Assembly: GCF_002285635.2 (NCBI RefSeq)
Contig: NZ_CP023049.2
Coordinates: 2,294,001 to 2,358,000 of the forward strand
Length of the DNA: 64,000 nt
Origin: Chryseobacterium piperi
Lineage (GTDB): Bacteria > Bacteroidota > Bacteroidia > Flavobacteriales > Weeksellaceae
Reading direction: 5' to 3'
Under the pieces are notes generated by a model. The model was not told the DNA's origin, did no database searches, and saw only the letters and a program-made list of their open reading frames with translations. Each line of letters starts with the position of its first letter. The stretch's first letter is position 1. Below are positions 44,661 to 53,680 of the stretch, piece by piece. Position numbers and translations under genes: made by a program.

Positions 44661-45607
44661 TGGACAGAAAAAGTTTTTTAAAAACAATAAGTGGTGGAAC
44701 TTTAGCAATGGCTTTAGCACCCAATATGATGATGGCAGAGGATTTAAAATTAAATAGCTTATCCTCAAATAAACTTACTATCCTTCATACCAACGATCAG
44801 CACAGCAGAATTGAACCATTCGACGAAAGCTATACAAAAAATCCCAATCAAGGGGGATTTGCAAGAAGAGCAAGTTTAATCCAGCAAATCAGAAGCCAGG
44901 AAAACAATGTATTATTACTAGATTCCGGGGATATTTTCCAGGGAACTCCATACTTCAATTTCTTTGGAGGTGAACTTGAGTTTAAGTTAATGTCCATGAT
45001 GAAATATGACGCTTCTACCATGGGTAATCATGATTTTGATAATGGGTTGCAAGGGTTTCTAAAGGTTTTACCTAATGCTCAATTTCCATTTATCTGTTCT
45101 AATTATGATTTTAAAAATACTGTTTTAGATGGAAAAACATCACCCTATAAAATCTTTAACAAAAATGGAATTAAAGTAGGAATTTTCGGAGTCGGAATTC
45201 AACTGGAAGGACTTGTTGGAAAAAAACAATACCAGGAAACAGTGTATTCAAATCCGATTGATGTTGCGCAACACTATTCAAACTTTCTGAAAAAAGAACA
45301 GAGATGTGATCTTGTCGTGTGTCTATCTCATATCGGTTATGATTATAAAGATGAACCCAACAAGGTAAGTGATAAAATATTAGCCGCTAACACAGAAAAT
45401 ATTGATATTATTTTAGGTGGACATACCCATACCTTCTTACCCGAGCCCCAAACTTTTAAAAACAGGCAAGGAAAAAATGTTCTGGTCAACCAGGTTGGAT
45501 GGGCAGGACTTCTGCTAGGAAGAATAGATTTTTACTTTGACTCTAATAAAAACATACAACAAATCTCCTGGAATAATCAGGTTATAGACAGCAGCATAAT
45601 AGCATAA
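44660..45607 (+). CDS. Metallophosphatase, 5'-nucleotidase N-terminal domain protein
   Basis: The 315-residue protein is the calcineurin-like catalytic half of a UshA-type nucleotidase. Dinuclear metal ligands are seen in LTILHTNDQHSRIEPF, LLDSGDIFQGTPYF, TMGNHDFDNG, CLSHIGYDY and ILGGHTHTFLPEP. The N-terminus (MDRKSFLKTISGGTLAMALAP) looks like an export signal with a Tat-like RKSFL start but lacks the twin Arg. It overlaps the C-terminal-domain gene by 1 base and precedes porZ by 1 base, so all three are likely co-transcribed. Confidence 0.93.
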   Translation: MDRKSFLKTISGGTLAMALAPNMMMAEDLKLNSLSSNKLTILHTNDQHSRIEPFDESYTKNPNQGGFARRASLIQQIRSQENNVLLLDSGDIFQGTPYFNFFGGELEFKLMSMMKYDASTMGNHDFDNGLQGFLKVLPNAQFPFICSNYDFKNTVLDGKTSPYKIFNKNGIKVGIFGVGIQLEGLVGKKQYQETVYSNPIDVAQHYSNFLKKEQRCDLVVCLSHIGYDYKDEPNKVSDKILAANTENIDIILGGHTHTFLPEPQTFKNRQGKNVLVNQVGWAGLLLGRIDFYFDSNKNIQQISWNNQVIDSSIIA

Positions 45608-45608
45608 T

Positions 45609-47882
45609 ATGAAAAAACTCTCTCTAATTTCCCTTGGTATTTTAGCATCCGTTCAATTTTTAAATGCCCAGATTATCTCTTCAAAAAAATGGTCGGATTT
45701 ATTTTCCTACAATAATGTGATCGCCATGAAAGAGGATCATGGGAAAATAGTGGCAGCAGCAGAAAACGGAATTTTCTATTATACTATTTCAACAGGTGAA
45801 ATTACGAAGTTATCCAAAGCCAATGGCTTACATGAAGTGAAAATATCGGCATTTGACTACAATCCACAAACTAAAATCGGACTGGTAGGCTATGAAAATG
45901 GATCTTTGGACGTCATTACCCAGAACGGAATTACTTATGTTGTTGATATTCCTATTGCCACCGGATACAACGGAAGCAAGAAAATCAATCATATTTCTAT
46001 TACAGGAAACAAAGCTATTATTTCAGTTGGATACGGAGTTTCCATCTTTGATCTTAAAAAAAAGGAATTTAATGACTCTGCATTCTTTTTGTCAGGAGGA
46101 CAGTATGAAGCGAGCAACGAAGCAACCATCCTTGATAATAAAGTCTTTTCTGTAACCAATACGGGATTGAAAAGTCATGAAATGAACACTACCTTCCCGG
46201 TATATTCTACATGGACAACGGAAATGCCCGGTACATTTACCCAGATTGATTCAGAGTCTGTACTTAGTTTTTCCTCGGCCAGTACAGTATACATTTATAA
46301 CAATGGTACCTCTACCCCACTTTCTCAAACGTTTGGAAATGTACAAGATGTAGTGGTTAATGCAAATAACATTGTGGTAACGGACCAGAGCAGAATATAT
46401 ACCTTTAACACCAACGGAAACTATACTGGAGTGGCAAGTTTTGGAGAAGATTGTAATACCGCAACCACAGTAGGCTCTAAAATATATGGAGGAACAATAT
46501 TTTCAGGGATTAAGGACGAAAGCAACAACTCATTTAAACCTGATGGCCCTTATTATAATTACGCTTACAAAATAAATTTATTTGGTGAAAACCAGCTTTT
46601 GATATCAACTGGTGGTAGAGAAGGAAGATTCAATACTCCTTTGGTAAATCTTAAAAATCCAGGGTTTTACTATTTCAATGGAATGCAGTGGATTTACCCA
46701 TCTTATTTTATCGGAACTACTCAGAAATTCAGCATATTAGATGTAGTTGCCAATCCAAGCAATCCGGAAGAGATATACTTCACTAATTATAATTATACAC
46801 TGGGAGGTCAGGGTATCTACAAAATGAAATATAATAGTAGTAAAAAAGACTTTGACTTCACAAAGCACTATAGCTTATCTCCTCCCCAAATTGCCCTACG
46901 ACGTCCTGTTGGATTAACTTACGATGATCAGAATAATTTGTTCACGACCATTGCATTTATGGAAAATAGCTCTATCGCAGTCGCTGCTTATGACAAAGCT
47001 GCGGACGATTTTGTTATAAAAGACCTGGGAGTTTTAAGTAATGGTATTCAAAAAGCTTTATATTACGAAAATCTATTATGGGTTCCTATGCCAAGATCAA
47101 ATAACTTTTTGGTGTATGATTATAAAAAAACACCAGCCAACATTTCGGATGATACTCCTTATATGTTAAGCCAGTCCAATGGTTTTCCAGCTAATTCGAA
47201 CGGCTCTATTTCGGTTGCTTTTGATAAATCAGGAGATGCATGGATCGGATCGGATACAGGGTTGCGAATATTATCTAATGCCGCATCAGCAATCAGAGAG
47301 CCTAACCCTTCAGTAAAACCGATTATTATTGAACAAAATAACCTTGGAGAGGAACTTTTCCGTGATTCGCAGATTTTACAGATAGAAGTGGATGCAGGAG
47401 ATTATAAATGGATCTCAGTAGATGGTGGTGGGGTTTATTATATGTCTTCAGACGGGCAACGAACAATAAAACATTTTACAAAAGAAAATTCGCCATTACC
47501 AACCAATAGCATTACCGATATAAAAGTAGACAGAAAAACCGGTAAGGTATATTTTGTATCTTATAGTGGAATTGTTACTTATCAGGGCGATGTTGCGGAT
47601 GTGACTTCTAATTTTGGAAACGTTCTGGTGTATCCGAATCCCGTGGTCTATTCTAATTTTAAAGGAAAGGTTACAATTAAAGGTTTAGCAGAGAAAACCA
47701 ACATCCGGATTACCGATACTGCAGGAAATGTAATCCATTCAGCAGTGGCAAGAGGTGGATATTATGAATGGTATCTTAATAATCAAAGAGGTGCAAGAGT
47801 AGCTTCAGGAATCTATTTTGTATTAATGACTAATGAAGATGGTTCTGACAAAGCTACCGCCAAAATAGCAGTAGTCAATTAA
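45609..47882 (+). CDS. porZ: T9SS surface protein PorZ-like, beta-propeller with C-terminal sorting signal
   Basis: PorZ is part of the cell-surface attachment complex that links T9SS cargo to A-type LPS in Porphyromonas. The 757-residue protein has a signal peptide (ending FLNAQ), two beta-propeller domains (about 25-670, beginning SSKKWSDLFSYNNVIAMKED), and a T9SS type A sorting domain at the end (NVLVYPNPVVYSN to KIAVVN). The overlap by 1 base with recO is the arrangement I know for PorZ genes in Bacteroidota and supports the call. It is itself likely exported by the GldKLMN machine encoded here. Confidence 0.85.
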   Translation: MKKLSLISLGILASVQFLNAQIISSKKWSDLFSYNNVIAMKEDHGKIVAAAENGIFYYTISTGEITKLSKANGLHEVKISAFDYNPQTKIGLVGYENGSLDVITQNGITYVVDIPIATGYNGSKKINHISITGNKAIISVGYGVSIFDLKKKEFNDSAFFLSGGQYEASNEATILDNKVFSVTNTGLKSHEMNTTFPVYSTWTTEMPGTFTQIDSESVLSFSSASTVYIYNNGTSTPLSQTFGNVQDVVVNANNIVVTDQSRIYTFNTNGNYTGVASFGEDCNTATTVGSKIYGGTIFSGIKDESNNSFKPDGPYYNYAYKINLFGENQLLISTGGREGRFNTPLVNLKNPGFYYFNGMQWIYPSYFIGTTQKFSILDVVANPSNPEEIYFTNYNYTLGGQGIYKMKYNSSKKDFDFTKHYSLSPPQIALRRPVGLTYDDQNNLFTTIAFMENSSIAVAAYDKAADDFVIKDLGVLSNGIQKALYYENLLWVPMPRSNNFLVYDYKKTPANISDDTPYMLSQSNGFPANSNGSISVAFDKSGDAWIGSDTGLRILSNAASAIREPNPSVKPIIIEQNNLGEELFRDSQILQIEVDAGDYKWISVDGGGVYYMSSDGQRTIKHFTKENSPLPTNSITDIKVDRKTGKVYFVSYSGIVTYQGDVADVTSNFGNVLVYPNPVVYSNFKGKVTIKGLAEKTNIRITDTAGNVIHSAVARGGYYEWYLNNQRGARVASGIYFVLMTNEDGSDKATAKIAVVN

Positions 47883-48568
47883 TGAATTCGCAAAAGGGAT
47901 TTTTACTCTCATTTATAAAGTATGGTGAAAATGACGCTATTTTGCATTGTTTCACTGAAGAAGATGGCTTCCAAACCTATTTTCTAAAAGGAATCTATTC
48001 CAAAAGAAATAAGAAAAAAGCATTATTACTGCCTTTGAATCAGCTTTGCTTTTCTATCAATTTGGGAAAAAGCAGCGGTATACCCTCCGTTTCAAAGTTT
48101 GAACTGGTAAAAAACAGTGACATCTATACGGATATCAGAGTCAATACCGTTATTTTTTTTATTTCTGACTTTTTAAATCAGATTCTTAGAAATGAACAGA
48201 AGAATCCCAATCTATTTTTCTGTATTAATGAATTTATTGATGAGCTTTCTTTAAAGAATTATCAATCCCATTTGATCTTCCTAATTAAGATTTTAAAAAT
48301 CCAGGGAGTAGCCCCTCTAATTGACAACAATCAATATCTTGATCCGGAAACAGGGACTTTTTCACCTCATCAGGTTCACCAACTGTTCAACCTTGAGATT
48401 TCTACTATGTGGAGATGTATCGTTACTTTTGAAAATCCTTATGAAATGAAAATCCAATCGGCATTAAGAAAAGATTTTCTCGATAGTATTTTGGTATATT
48501 ACCATTACCATATCACCGATTTCAGGATTCCTGCTTCTTTGGAAGTGATTCAACAGATATTTGGATGA
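47882..48568 (+). CDS. recO: DNA repair protein RecO
   Basis: RecO helps load RecA onto SSB-coated single strands in the RecFOR pathway. The 228-residue protein starts with the OB-fold typical of RecO (MNSQKGFLLSFIKYGENDAILHCFTEEDGFQTYFLKG as recognisable N-terminal region) and has an all-helical C-terminal part (about 85-228). The usual zinc-binding cysteines are absent, as in many Bacteroidota RecO proteins. It starts at the last base of porZ and its stop codon lies in an octamer repeat unit. Confidence 0.92.
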   Translation: MNSQKGFLLSFIKYGENDAILHCFTEEDGFQTYFLKGIYSKRNKKKALLLPLNQLCFSINLGKSSGIPSVSKFELVKNSDIYTDIRVNTVIFFISDFLNQILRNEQKNPNLFFCINEFIDELSLKNYQSHLIFLIKILKIQGVAPLIDNNQYLDPETGTFSPHQVHQLFNLEISTMWRCIVTFENPYEMKIQSALRKDFLDSILVYYHYHITDFRIPASLEVIQQIFG

Positions 48569-48611
48569 TTGTTGAAGCGTAAAATCGCAAAATCGCTGAA
48601 TTGCTGAATCG
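48564..48611 (+). repeat. Degenerate 8-bp tandem array after recO (6 units)
   Basis: Units are GATGATTG, TTGAAGCG, TAAAATCG, CAAAATCG, CTGAATTG and CTGAATCG, in register every 8 bases. The first unit contains the TGA stop of recO. Confidence 0.75.
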
Positions 48612-48656
48612 CTTACTCACTGTTTTCATTTACAAATTCTCCGTTTTGATTTTATA

Positions 48657-48704
48657 GATAACTGTGCAATTGTAAAATCGATGAATCGTGAAATCGTATA
48701 CGAA
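48657..48704 (+). repeat. Degenerate 8-bp tandem array, second copy (6 units)
   Basis: Units are GATAACTG, TGCAATTG, TAAAATCG, ATGAATCG, TGAAATCG and TATACGAA. It has the same orientation as the array directly after recO, from which it is separated by 45 non-repeated bases. Confidence 0.75.
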
Positions 48705-48798
48705 CTGTTTTAATATACATTATTGGCCATTTTGCCCTTTAGCTAACTTTCCACATTCACCATTACATATCAAAAGTACTTATTTACAAAAATATCAA

Positions 48799-48846
48799 CG
48801 ATTCATCGATTGCACGATTTTACGGTTTTACAATCTCACGATTTTG
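48799..48846 (-). repeat. Degenerate 8-bp tandem array, inverted, at the 3' end of the GH63 gene (6 units)
   Basis: On the minus strand the units read CAAAATCG, TGAGATTG, TAAAACCG, TAAAATCG, TGCAATCG and ATGAATCG. The GH63 gene ends inside it: codons for Ala-Lys-Ser and the TGA stop come from octamer sequence. It is an inverted copy of 48657-48704 and could pair with it. Confidence 0.75.
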
Positions 48847-51493
48847 CATCTTCCGGCATTTCCGTTTGAGATTCGGCAATTTCTTTTTTAGGAAACTTGG
48901 GTTGAAGAATTTTCGCAATTAATCCTGTCCACCCTGTTTGATGGGACGCTCCTACTCCACGGCCGCTATCTCCATGAAAGTATTCATAAAACAGAATATA
49001 ATTTTTAAATTCAGGATCTGTTTGAAATCTTGGATATTGGCTATTAACCGGACGATTTCCATTTTCGTCCTTTAAAAATATCTTCGATAGCCTTTTACTC
49101 AAAGCATCTGAAATTTGCTCCAGGTTAAGATAGTTCCCACTGCCTGTAGGGTATTCCACTAAAAAATCAGGACTATAATAAAAGAAAAAGCTCTGCAGGC
49201 TCTCAATAATCAGAAAATTAATAGGAAACCATATAGGACCACGCCAATTACTATTCCCTCCAAAAAGACTGCTATCACTCTCTGCAGGAGTATATTTCAC
49301 AGTGTAATCTATACCATTAAGATTAATGTTGTAGGGATGCTTCTCATATTCTTTTGATAAAGCACGCACCCCATAATCACTTAAGAATTCGTTAGGATCA
49401 AGCATTCTTTTCAGTAATCTTTTTAAACGATGTCCTCTTAAAAGTGAAAGCAAATGCTTTGAATCCTGCCCTTTGACTTCCCAATGAGAAACCAAAGCTG
49501 CCAGCTCAGGTTTATTTTCCAAAACCCAATGCATTCTTTTTTTAAAGTTAGGAAGCTTCTCAATCACCTCATCATCGATCACCTCAACCGCAAACATAGG
49601 GATCAAACCAACAATGGTTCGCAATTTAAGATACATATGGCTGCCGTCACTGGAAGAAATAGCATCATAGAAAAATTCATCTTCATCATCCCACAATCCA
49701 AAATTCTCATCTCCCATATTATCGAGGGAATGCGCAATCGCAAGAAAATGTTCAAAAAATTTCATCGCCATTTCTTCATACACATTATTGTATAAAGCTA
49801 ATTCCAGAGCGATTCTCATCATATTGAGGGCAAACATAGCCATCCAGCTTGTTCCATCTGCTTGCTCCAATCGTTCTCCATTGGGAAGTACACAGTTCCT
49901 GTCAAAAACACCGATATTGTCAAGCCCCAAAAATCCTCCTTCAAAAATATTATTTCCGTTGCTATCCTTTTTATTTACCCACCATGTAAAATTCATGAGC
50001 AGCTTTTGGAAAGCACTTTCCAGAAATTGCAAATCCGGTTTTTCGTTCAGATATTCATCGATTTTAAAAACCTTGAAAACAGCCCATGCATGAACGGGCG
50101 GGTTAACATCACTAAAGTCCCATTCATAGGCTGGAAGTTGACCATTCGGATGCATATACCATTCGAAAAGAAATAGCTTTAACTGGTATTTTGCAAAATC
50201 AGGATCAATTAATGCAAAGCTAATGGTATGAAATGCCAGATCCCAGGTGGCATACCAGGGATATTCCCATTTATCAGGCATGGAAATAACATGTTCATTA
50301 TTGAGATGTTTCCAATCATAATTTCTTATTTTCTCCCGGGATTTAGGAGGGGCTGGTTGTGCAGGATCTCCTTTTAACCATTTTTCAACATTATAATGAT
50401 AGTACATTTTATTCCAGAGCATTCCCGCAAAAGCCTGTCTTTGAATCAACTTTTCATCATCAGACTTAATTCCTTTCTGAATTTCAGCATAAAATTCATC
50501 TGATTCTTGTTGTCTCTTATCAAAAACTTCCTTAAAGTCTTTAAATGGCTCTACTAAATCTTTATCAGAAATTCTGAACTCGAATATTTTTGTTTCTTTT
50601 CCTTTAAAACTTTCATCAATCAAAAAACAGGCTTTTGTTCCAATATGATTAGGGTTAACCGATGAGGAATTTCCATTAATCACAAAATCATTTATCCCGT
50701 CTTTGCAATATTTAGAATCGTTGGGAGATTGATATAGCCTTTGGTTATTTGTCTCATTGTCACAGAATAGGGTTTTTAAAGATTTTCCAGCATACACATT
50801 TTTTATTTCAAGATCTTTATGCCGGACTTTGATAGAGGTTTCTTCTTCCGAACTTAATTCAGGTTTGTAATTATCATATCCCCAGTTCCATGTATTTCTA
50901 AACCATACTGTAGGTAATATAACCAGCGGGCTCTCTTTTTCAGCTTTATTGGTAACCGTTATTTTTACCAGAATATCATTCTGACTTTCTTTAGCATATT
51001 CAATAAAAATATCAAAATATTCATTTTGATCGAAAATTCCGGTATCAATCAGTTCATACTCCGCTTCTTCCTTACTTCTTCCGGCATTGGCTTGTAATAA
51101 ATCTTCATAAGGGAAAGCATTCTGAGGATATTTATACAACATCTTCATATAGGAATGTGTAGGGGTAGAATCCAGATAATAAAAGTATTCTTTTACATCC
51201 TCTCCATGATTACCCTGCCCATTGCCTAAGCCAAAGAAACGTTCTTTAATGATTTTATCCTTTTTATTCCAGAATCCAACGGAGAAAACCAGTTTCTGGA
51301 AATCATCACAAAATCCACAAATCCCTTCTTCCCCCCATCTGTATGTTTTGGCTTCAGCTATATCATGGTTCGTATAATTCCATGCATCTCCATCGGCACT
51401 ATAATCCTCACGAACAAGCCCCCATTGTCTATTGCTGACATAAGGACCCCACTTTTTCCATGAAACGTCTGAAATTCTCTGTTTTTCGGTCAT
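48836..51493 (-). CDS. GH63 / MGH1-like glycoside hydrolase (glucosidase)
   Basis: This 885-residue protein resembles the mannosyl-oligosaccharide glucosidase family (GH63), which in bacteria hydrolyses alpha-glucosides such as nigerose, glucosylglycerate or mannosylglycerate. No signal peptide is present, so it is cytoplasmic. N-terminal segments (MTEKQRISDVSWKKWGPYVS, YFYYLDSTPTHSYMKMLYKYPQ) match bacterial members. The (alpha/alpha)6 barrel (about 340-870) has GGFLGLDNIGVFDR, EQADGTSWMAMFALN, SNWRGPIWFPINFLI and GASHQTGWTGLIA, with acidic residues where catalytic Asp/Glu are expected. It lies 68 bases after an SDR gene with a 7-bp repeat array in between. Confidence 0.88.
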   Translation of the reverse strand: MTEKQRISDVSWKKWGPYVSNRQWGLVREDYSADGDAWNYTNHDIAEAKTYRWGEEGICGFCDDFQKLVFSVGFWNKKDKIIKERFFGLGNGQGNHGEDVKEYFYYLDSTPTHSYMKMLYKYPQNAFPYEDLLQANAGRSKEEAEYELIDTGIFDQNEYFDIFIEYAKESQNDILVKITVTNKAEKESPLVILPTVWFRNTWNWGYDNYKPELSSEEETSIKVRHKDLEIKNVYAGKSLKTLFCDNETNNQRLYQSPNDSKYCKDGINDFVINGNSSSVNPNHIGTKACFLIDESFKGKETKIFEFRISDKDLVEPFKDFKEVFDKRQQESDEFYAEIQKGIKSDDEKLIQRQAFAGMLWNKMYYHYNVEKWLKGDPAQPAPPKSREKIRNYDWKHLNNEHVISMPDKWEYPWYATWDLAFHTISFALIDPDFAKYQLKLFLFEWYMHPNGQLPAYEWDFSDVNPPVHAWAVFKVFKIDEYLNEKPDLQFLESAFQKLLMNFTWWVNKKDSNGNNIFEGGFLGLDNIGVFDRNCVLPNGERLEQADGTSWMAMFALNMMRIALELALYNNVYEEMAMKFFEHFLAIAHSLDNMGDENFGLWDDEDEFFYDAISSSDGSHMYLKLRTIVGLIPMFAVEVIDDEVIEKLPNFKKRMHWVLENKPELAALVSHWEVKGQDSKHLLSLLRGHRLKRLLKRMLDPNEFLSDYGVRALSKEYEKHPYNINLNGIDYTVKYTPAESDSSLFGGNSNWRGPIWFPINFLIIESLQSFFFYYSPDFLVEYPTGSGNYLNLEQISDALSKRLSKIFLKDENGNRPVNSQYPRFQTDPEFKNYILFYEYFHGDSGRGVGASHQTGWTGLIAKILQPKFPKKEIAESQTEMPEDAKS

Positions 51494-51502
51494 ACGATGT
51501 AT

Positions 51503-51537
51503 TTATGAGTAATGAGTAATAAATAATGGGTAATAAA
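51503..51537. repeat. 7-bp tandem array (TAATRRG-type, 5 units)
   Basis: Units every 7 bases: TTATGAG, TAATGAG, TAATAAA, TAATGGG, TAATAAA. It lies between the SDR stop and the GH63 start. A second array of the same type is at 56535-56569. Confidence 0.7.
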
Positions 51538-51561
51538 GCTAACTACTGATCAGTATTAGAA

Positions 51562-52371
51562 TTATCCTCCTGTAGAAAAGCTTTCAAACGTGGTCATTCC
51601 ACCATCTACAAAAATGCTTGTACCTGAAATATAGTCAGCGAGATCACTTGCTAAAAAGGCAGCCAGATTTCCGATATCTTCAGGTTGTCCTATTCTATTA
51701 TAAGGAATCAGGTCAAGAAGAGCATTCAGAGCTTCGGGAGTATCCCAAGCATTTTTATTGATAGGAGTCTGAATGGCTCCCGGACAGATCGAATTAACAC
51801 GTATTTTATCTGCTCCGTATTCCTGAGCCAGAGTCTGCATCAGCATTCTTATTGCTCCTTTACTGGAAGCATAGTTAACATGACCTGCCCATGGAATAAT
51901 TTCATGAACTGAACTGATATGAATAATCTTTCCACAAGCTTTAGAACGGGACAGATCTATCCCACGACGTAAAAATTCTTTAATGGCTTCCCGTGAACAA
52001 AGGAACTGCCCTGTCAGATTGATTCCTATCACCGTGTTCCATTGATCAAGTGTCATTTCAGTAAACTTAGCATCTTTCTGCACACCGGCATTATTGATCA
52101 GAATATCCACCGTTCCGAATTCAGCAACCACATCCTGAAACATTTTAACCACCTGGTCCTCTTTAGAAACATCACAGGCATACGTAATTCCTTTTCCTCC
52201 TGCATCAGTAATTTCTTTTAGAACAGCTTTGGCTTCATCAGTCGATCTTTCTGAAGAATGATTAACAATAACTGTTGCTCCAGCTGAAGCTAATGATTTT
52301 GCAATGCCACTACCTATTCCACTTGACGCTCCTGTAACGACAGCTATCTGATTCTGAAGGGATATTTCCAT
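51562..52371 (-). CDS. SDR family oxidoreductase (glucose 1-dehydrogenase-like)
   Basis: The 269-residue protein is a classical short-chain dehydrogenase: TGASSGIGSGIAKSL (nucleotide binding), VDILINNAGVQKDA, IIHISSVHEI with the catalytic Ser, and the NYASSKGAI Tyr-x3-Lys. INSICPGAI-type and SGTSIFVDGGMT end motifs fit the glucose-1-dehydrogenase-like group, whose substrate is not certain. Co-localisation with a glucosidase gene suggests sugar metabolism but no more. Confidence 0.92.
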   Translation of the reverse strand: MEISLQNQIAVVTGASSGIGSGIAKSLASAGATVIVNHSSERSTDEAKAVLKEITDAGGKGITYACDVSKEDQVVKMFQDVVAEFGTVDILINNAGVQKDAKFTEMTLDQWNTVIGINLTGQFLCSREAIKEFLRRGIDLSRSKACGKIIHISSVHEIIPWAGHVNYASSKGAIRMLMQTLAQEYGADKIRVNSICPGAIQTPINKNAWDTPEALNALLDLIPYNRIGQPEDIGNLAAFLASDLADYISGTSIFVDGGMTTFESFSTGG

Positions 52372-52393
52372 AAGTTTTGTATTTGGTGTTACT

Positions 52394-52401
52394 CAAAGTT
52401 A
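52394..52401 (-). promoter_or_regulatory. -7 promoter box (TAACTTTG) for the SDR/GH63 genes
   Basis: The minus strand reads TAACTTTG about 23 bases before the SDR ATG; a TTG lies upstream after a 15-base spacer, slightly shorter than usual. Confidence 0.55.
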
Positions 52402-52445
52402 GTGGAAAGATCGCGTCAAGCAGTAAACTTTGCTTTAAAATTTTC

Positions 52446-52919
52446 TTAAAGTTTTTTATACATGAGGTATTGTGTTCCGCTCCTTCCCATTCTGGTCTTC
52501 CCATCAAAAGAATAGCCTACCTTGAGGTAAAGATCGTATGCCGATGTATTGTTTTGATTCACTGCCAGAACAATTTCATCACAATCTTTAAAGTTCTCCC
52601 TAACAAAATCATCTACTTTTATCATGGCTGTTTTTCCTATTCCCCTACCCTGAAGTTCAGGATTTATAGATAATGACCGTAGGAGTGCCGAATTGGGATT
52701 ATCGGTCAGTTCGAGCTTATCATCTCCGAAATCCAGCACAAAATATCCAGCCGGTTTTTCATCTTCAAAAATTGTTACAGAAAACCCCTGACCGTCATTT
52801 CTTTCTTCGATTCTTTGTAAGGCAAATTCAGCCGTTGATGTATATTGCGATTGTTGTTCGTCCAAAGTATAATTAACTCCGGAAAAATCTTCAGGCTTAT
52901 AGAAGTGTAAACTAACCAT
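52446..52919 (-). CDS. GNAT family N-acetyltransferase
   Basis: The 157-residue protein has the acetyl-CoA-binding motif SINPELQGRGIGKTAMIK (about residues 88-105) and the later NQNNTSAYDLYLKVGYSFDG. The substrate is unknown. Its start is 5 bases after the DUF1684 gene stop, implying co-transcription. Confidence 0.88.
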   Translation of the reverse strand: MVSLHFYKPEDFSGVNYTLDEQQSQYTSTAEFALQRIEERNDGQGFSVTIFEDEKPAGYFVLDFGDDKLELTDNPNSALLRSLSINPELQGRGIGKTAMIKVDDFVRENFKDCDEIVLAVNQNNTSAYDLYLKVGYSFDGKTRMGRSGTQYLMYKKL

Positions 52920-52924
52920 ACTTT

Positions 52925-53542
52925 TTAATGATGATAAATGTCGTTGTACATCACTCCTGCCCGGATTTCTATAGGGAGTTTATTCTCATCGGGAACGATT
53001 GGGCAGTTGTAATCGTAGGCATTGTAGGCACAATAAGGATGGTAGGACTGATTGAAATCCAGAATAATTGTATTTCCTTTCGGAATTTTTAAGTCCATAT
53101 ACTTGCCTCCTCCATAAGTTTCTTTTTCATTAGTAGCATCACGAAACGGAAGGAAAAGATAGTCTTGATATTTTTTCTGCTTCAGTAAATCCAAACTTTG
53201 ATATAATGTTAGCGTATAGGGCTTCCCGTCCAGTTCAAAACTGGCTTTCCCATACTCTTTATATAGTTTTGTTTTTCCGGATGAAGTAGGAATTTCAAAG
53301 GGTTGCGCATTTTCAGTTCTGATCAGTTTTGCATTCACCCTATACTTCATATCAATTGGGAAAAAGGGATGTTCTTTAAAATTGGTAAGGTTATCTCCAC
53401 GTAAAGGTGATTCTTTAGGATTTAAATACTCAGCATTCAGCTCATCCTGAAATTTTTTAACCTCTCTTTCTTCTTTTGACATTGTCTTTTGAGAAAAGAC
53501 AAGTAATGGCAGCAGAAAGAATACTACAATATATTTTTTCAT
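52925..53542 (-). CDS. DUF1684 exported protein
   Basis: The ATG at 53542 (MKKYIVVFFLLPLLVFSQ, a signal peptide) is preferred over an upstream TTG. The 205-residue protein shows the DUF1684 core: RVNAKLIRTENAQPFEIPTSSG, ASFELDGKPYTLTLYQS, GGKYMDLKIPKGNTIILDFNQ and the family-defining HPYCAYN and CPIVPDENKLPIEI. The structure of relatives suggests a beta-rich pocket with conserved Cys, but the biochemical role is unknown. It is the first gene of a pair with the GNAT. Confidence 0.9.
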   Translation of the reverse strand: MKKYIVVFFLLPLLVFSQKTMSKEEREVKKFQDELNAEYLNPKESPLRGDNLTNFKEHPFFPIDMKYRVNAKLIRTENAQPFEIPTSSGKTKLYKEYGKASFELDGKPYTLTLYQSLDLLKQKKYQDYLFLPFRDATNEKETYGGGKYMDLKIPKGNTIILDFNQSYHPYCAYNAYDYNCPIVPDENKLPIEIRAGVMYNDIYHH

Positions 53543-53680
53543 GAATATCAAATTAAAGAATAAAACTATGAATTTTTCCGGATATGAATCTTAAAATTAT
53601 ACTAAAAACTTCCGCTTTATTTTCAATATAATTTATGAGTTTTTTTGTTTTTCTAGCATACTTTTTGAGAAATAAGGAAT

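Noticed and set aside
48564..48846. Octamer arrays considered as a CRISPR array
   Set aside because: Units are 8 bases, degenerate and contiguous without spacers, and no cas genes are present.
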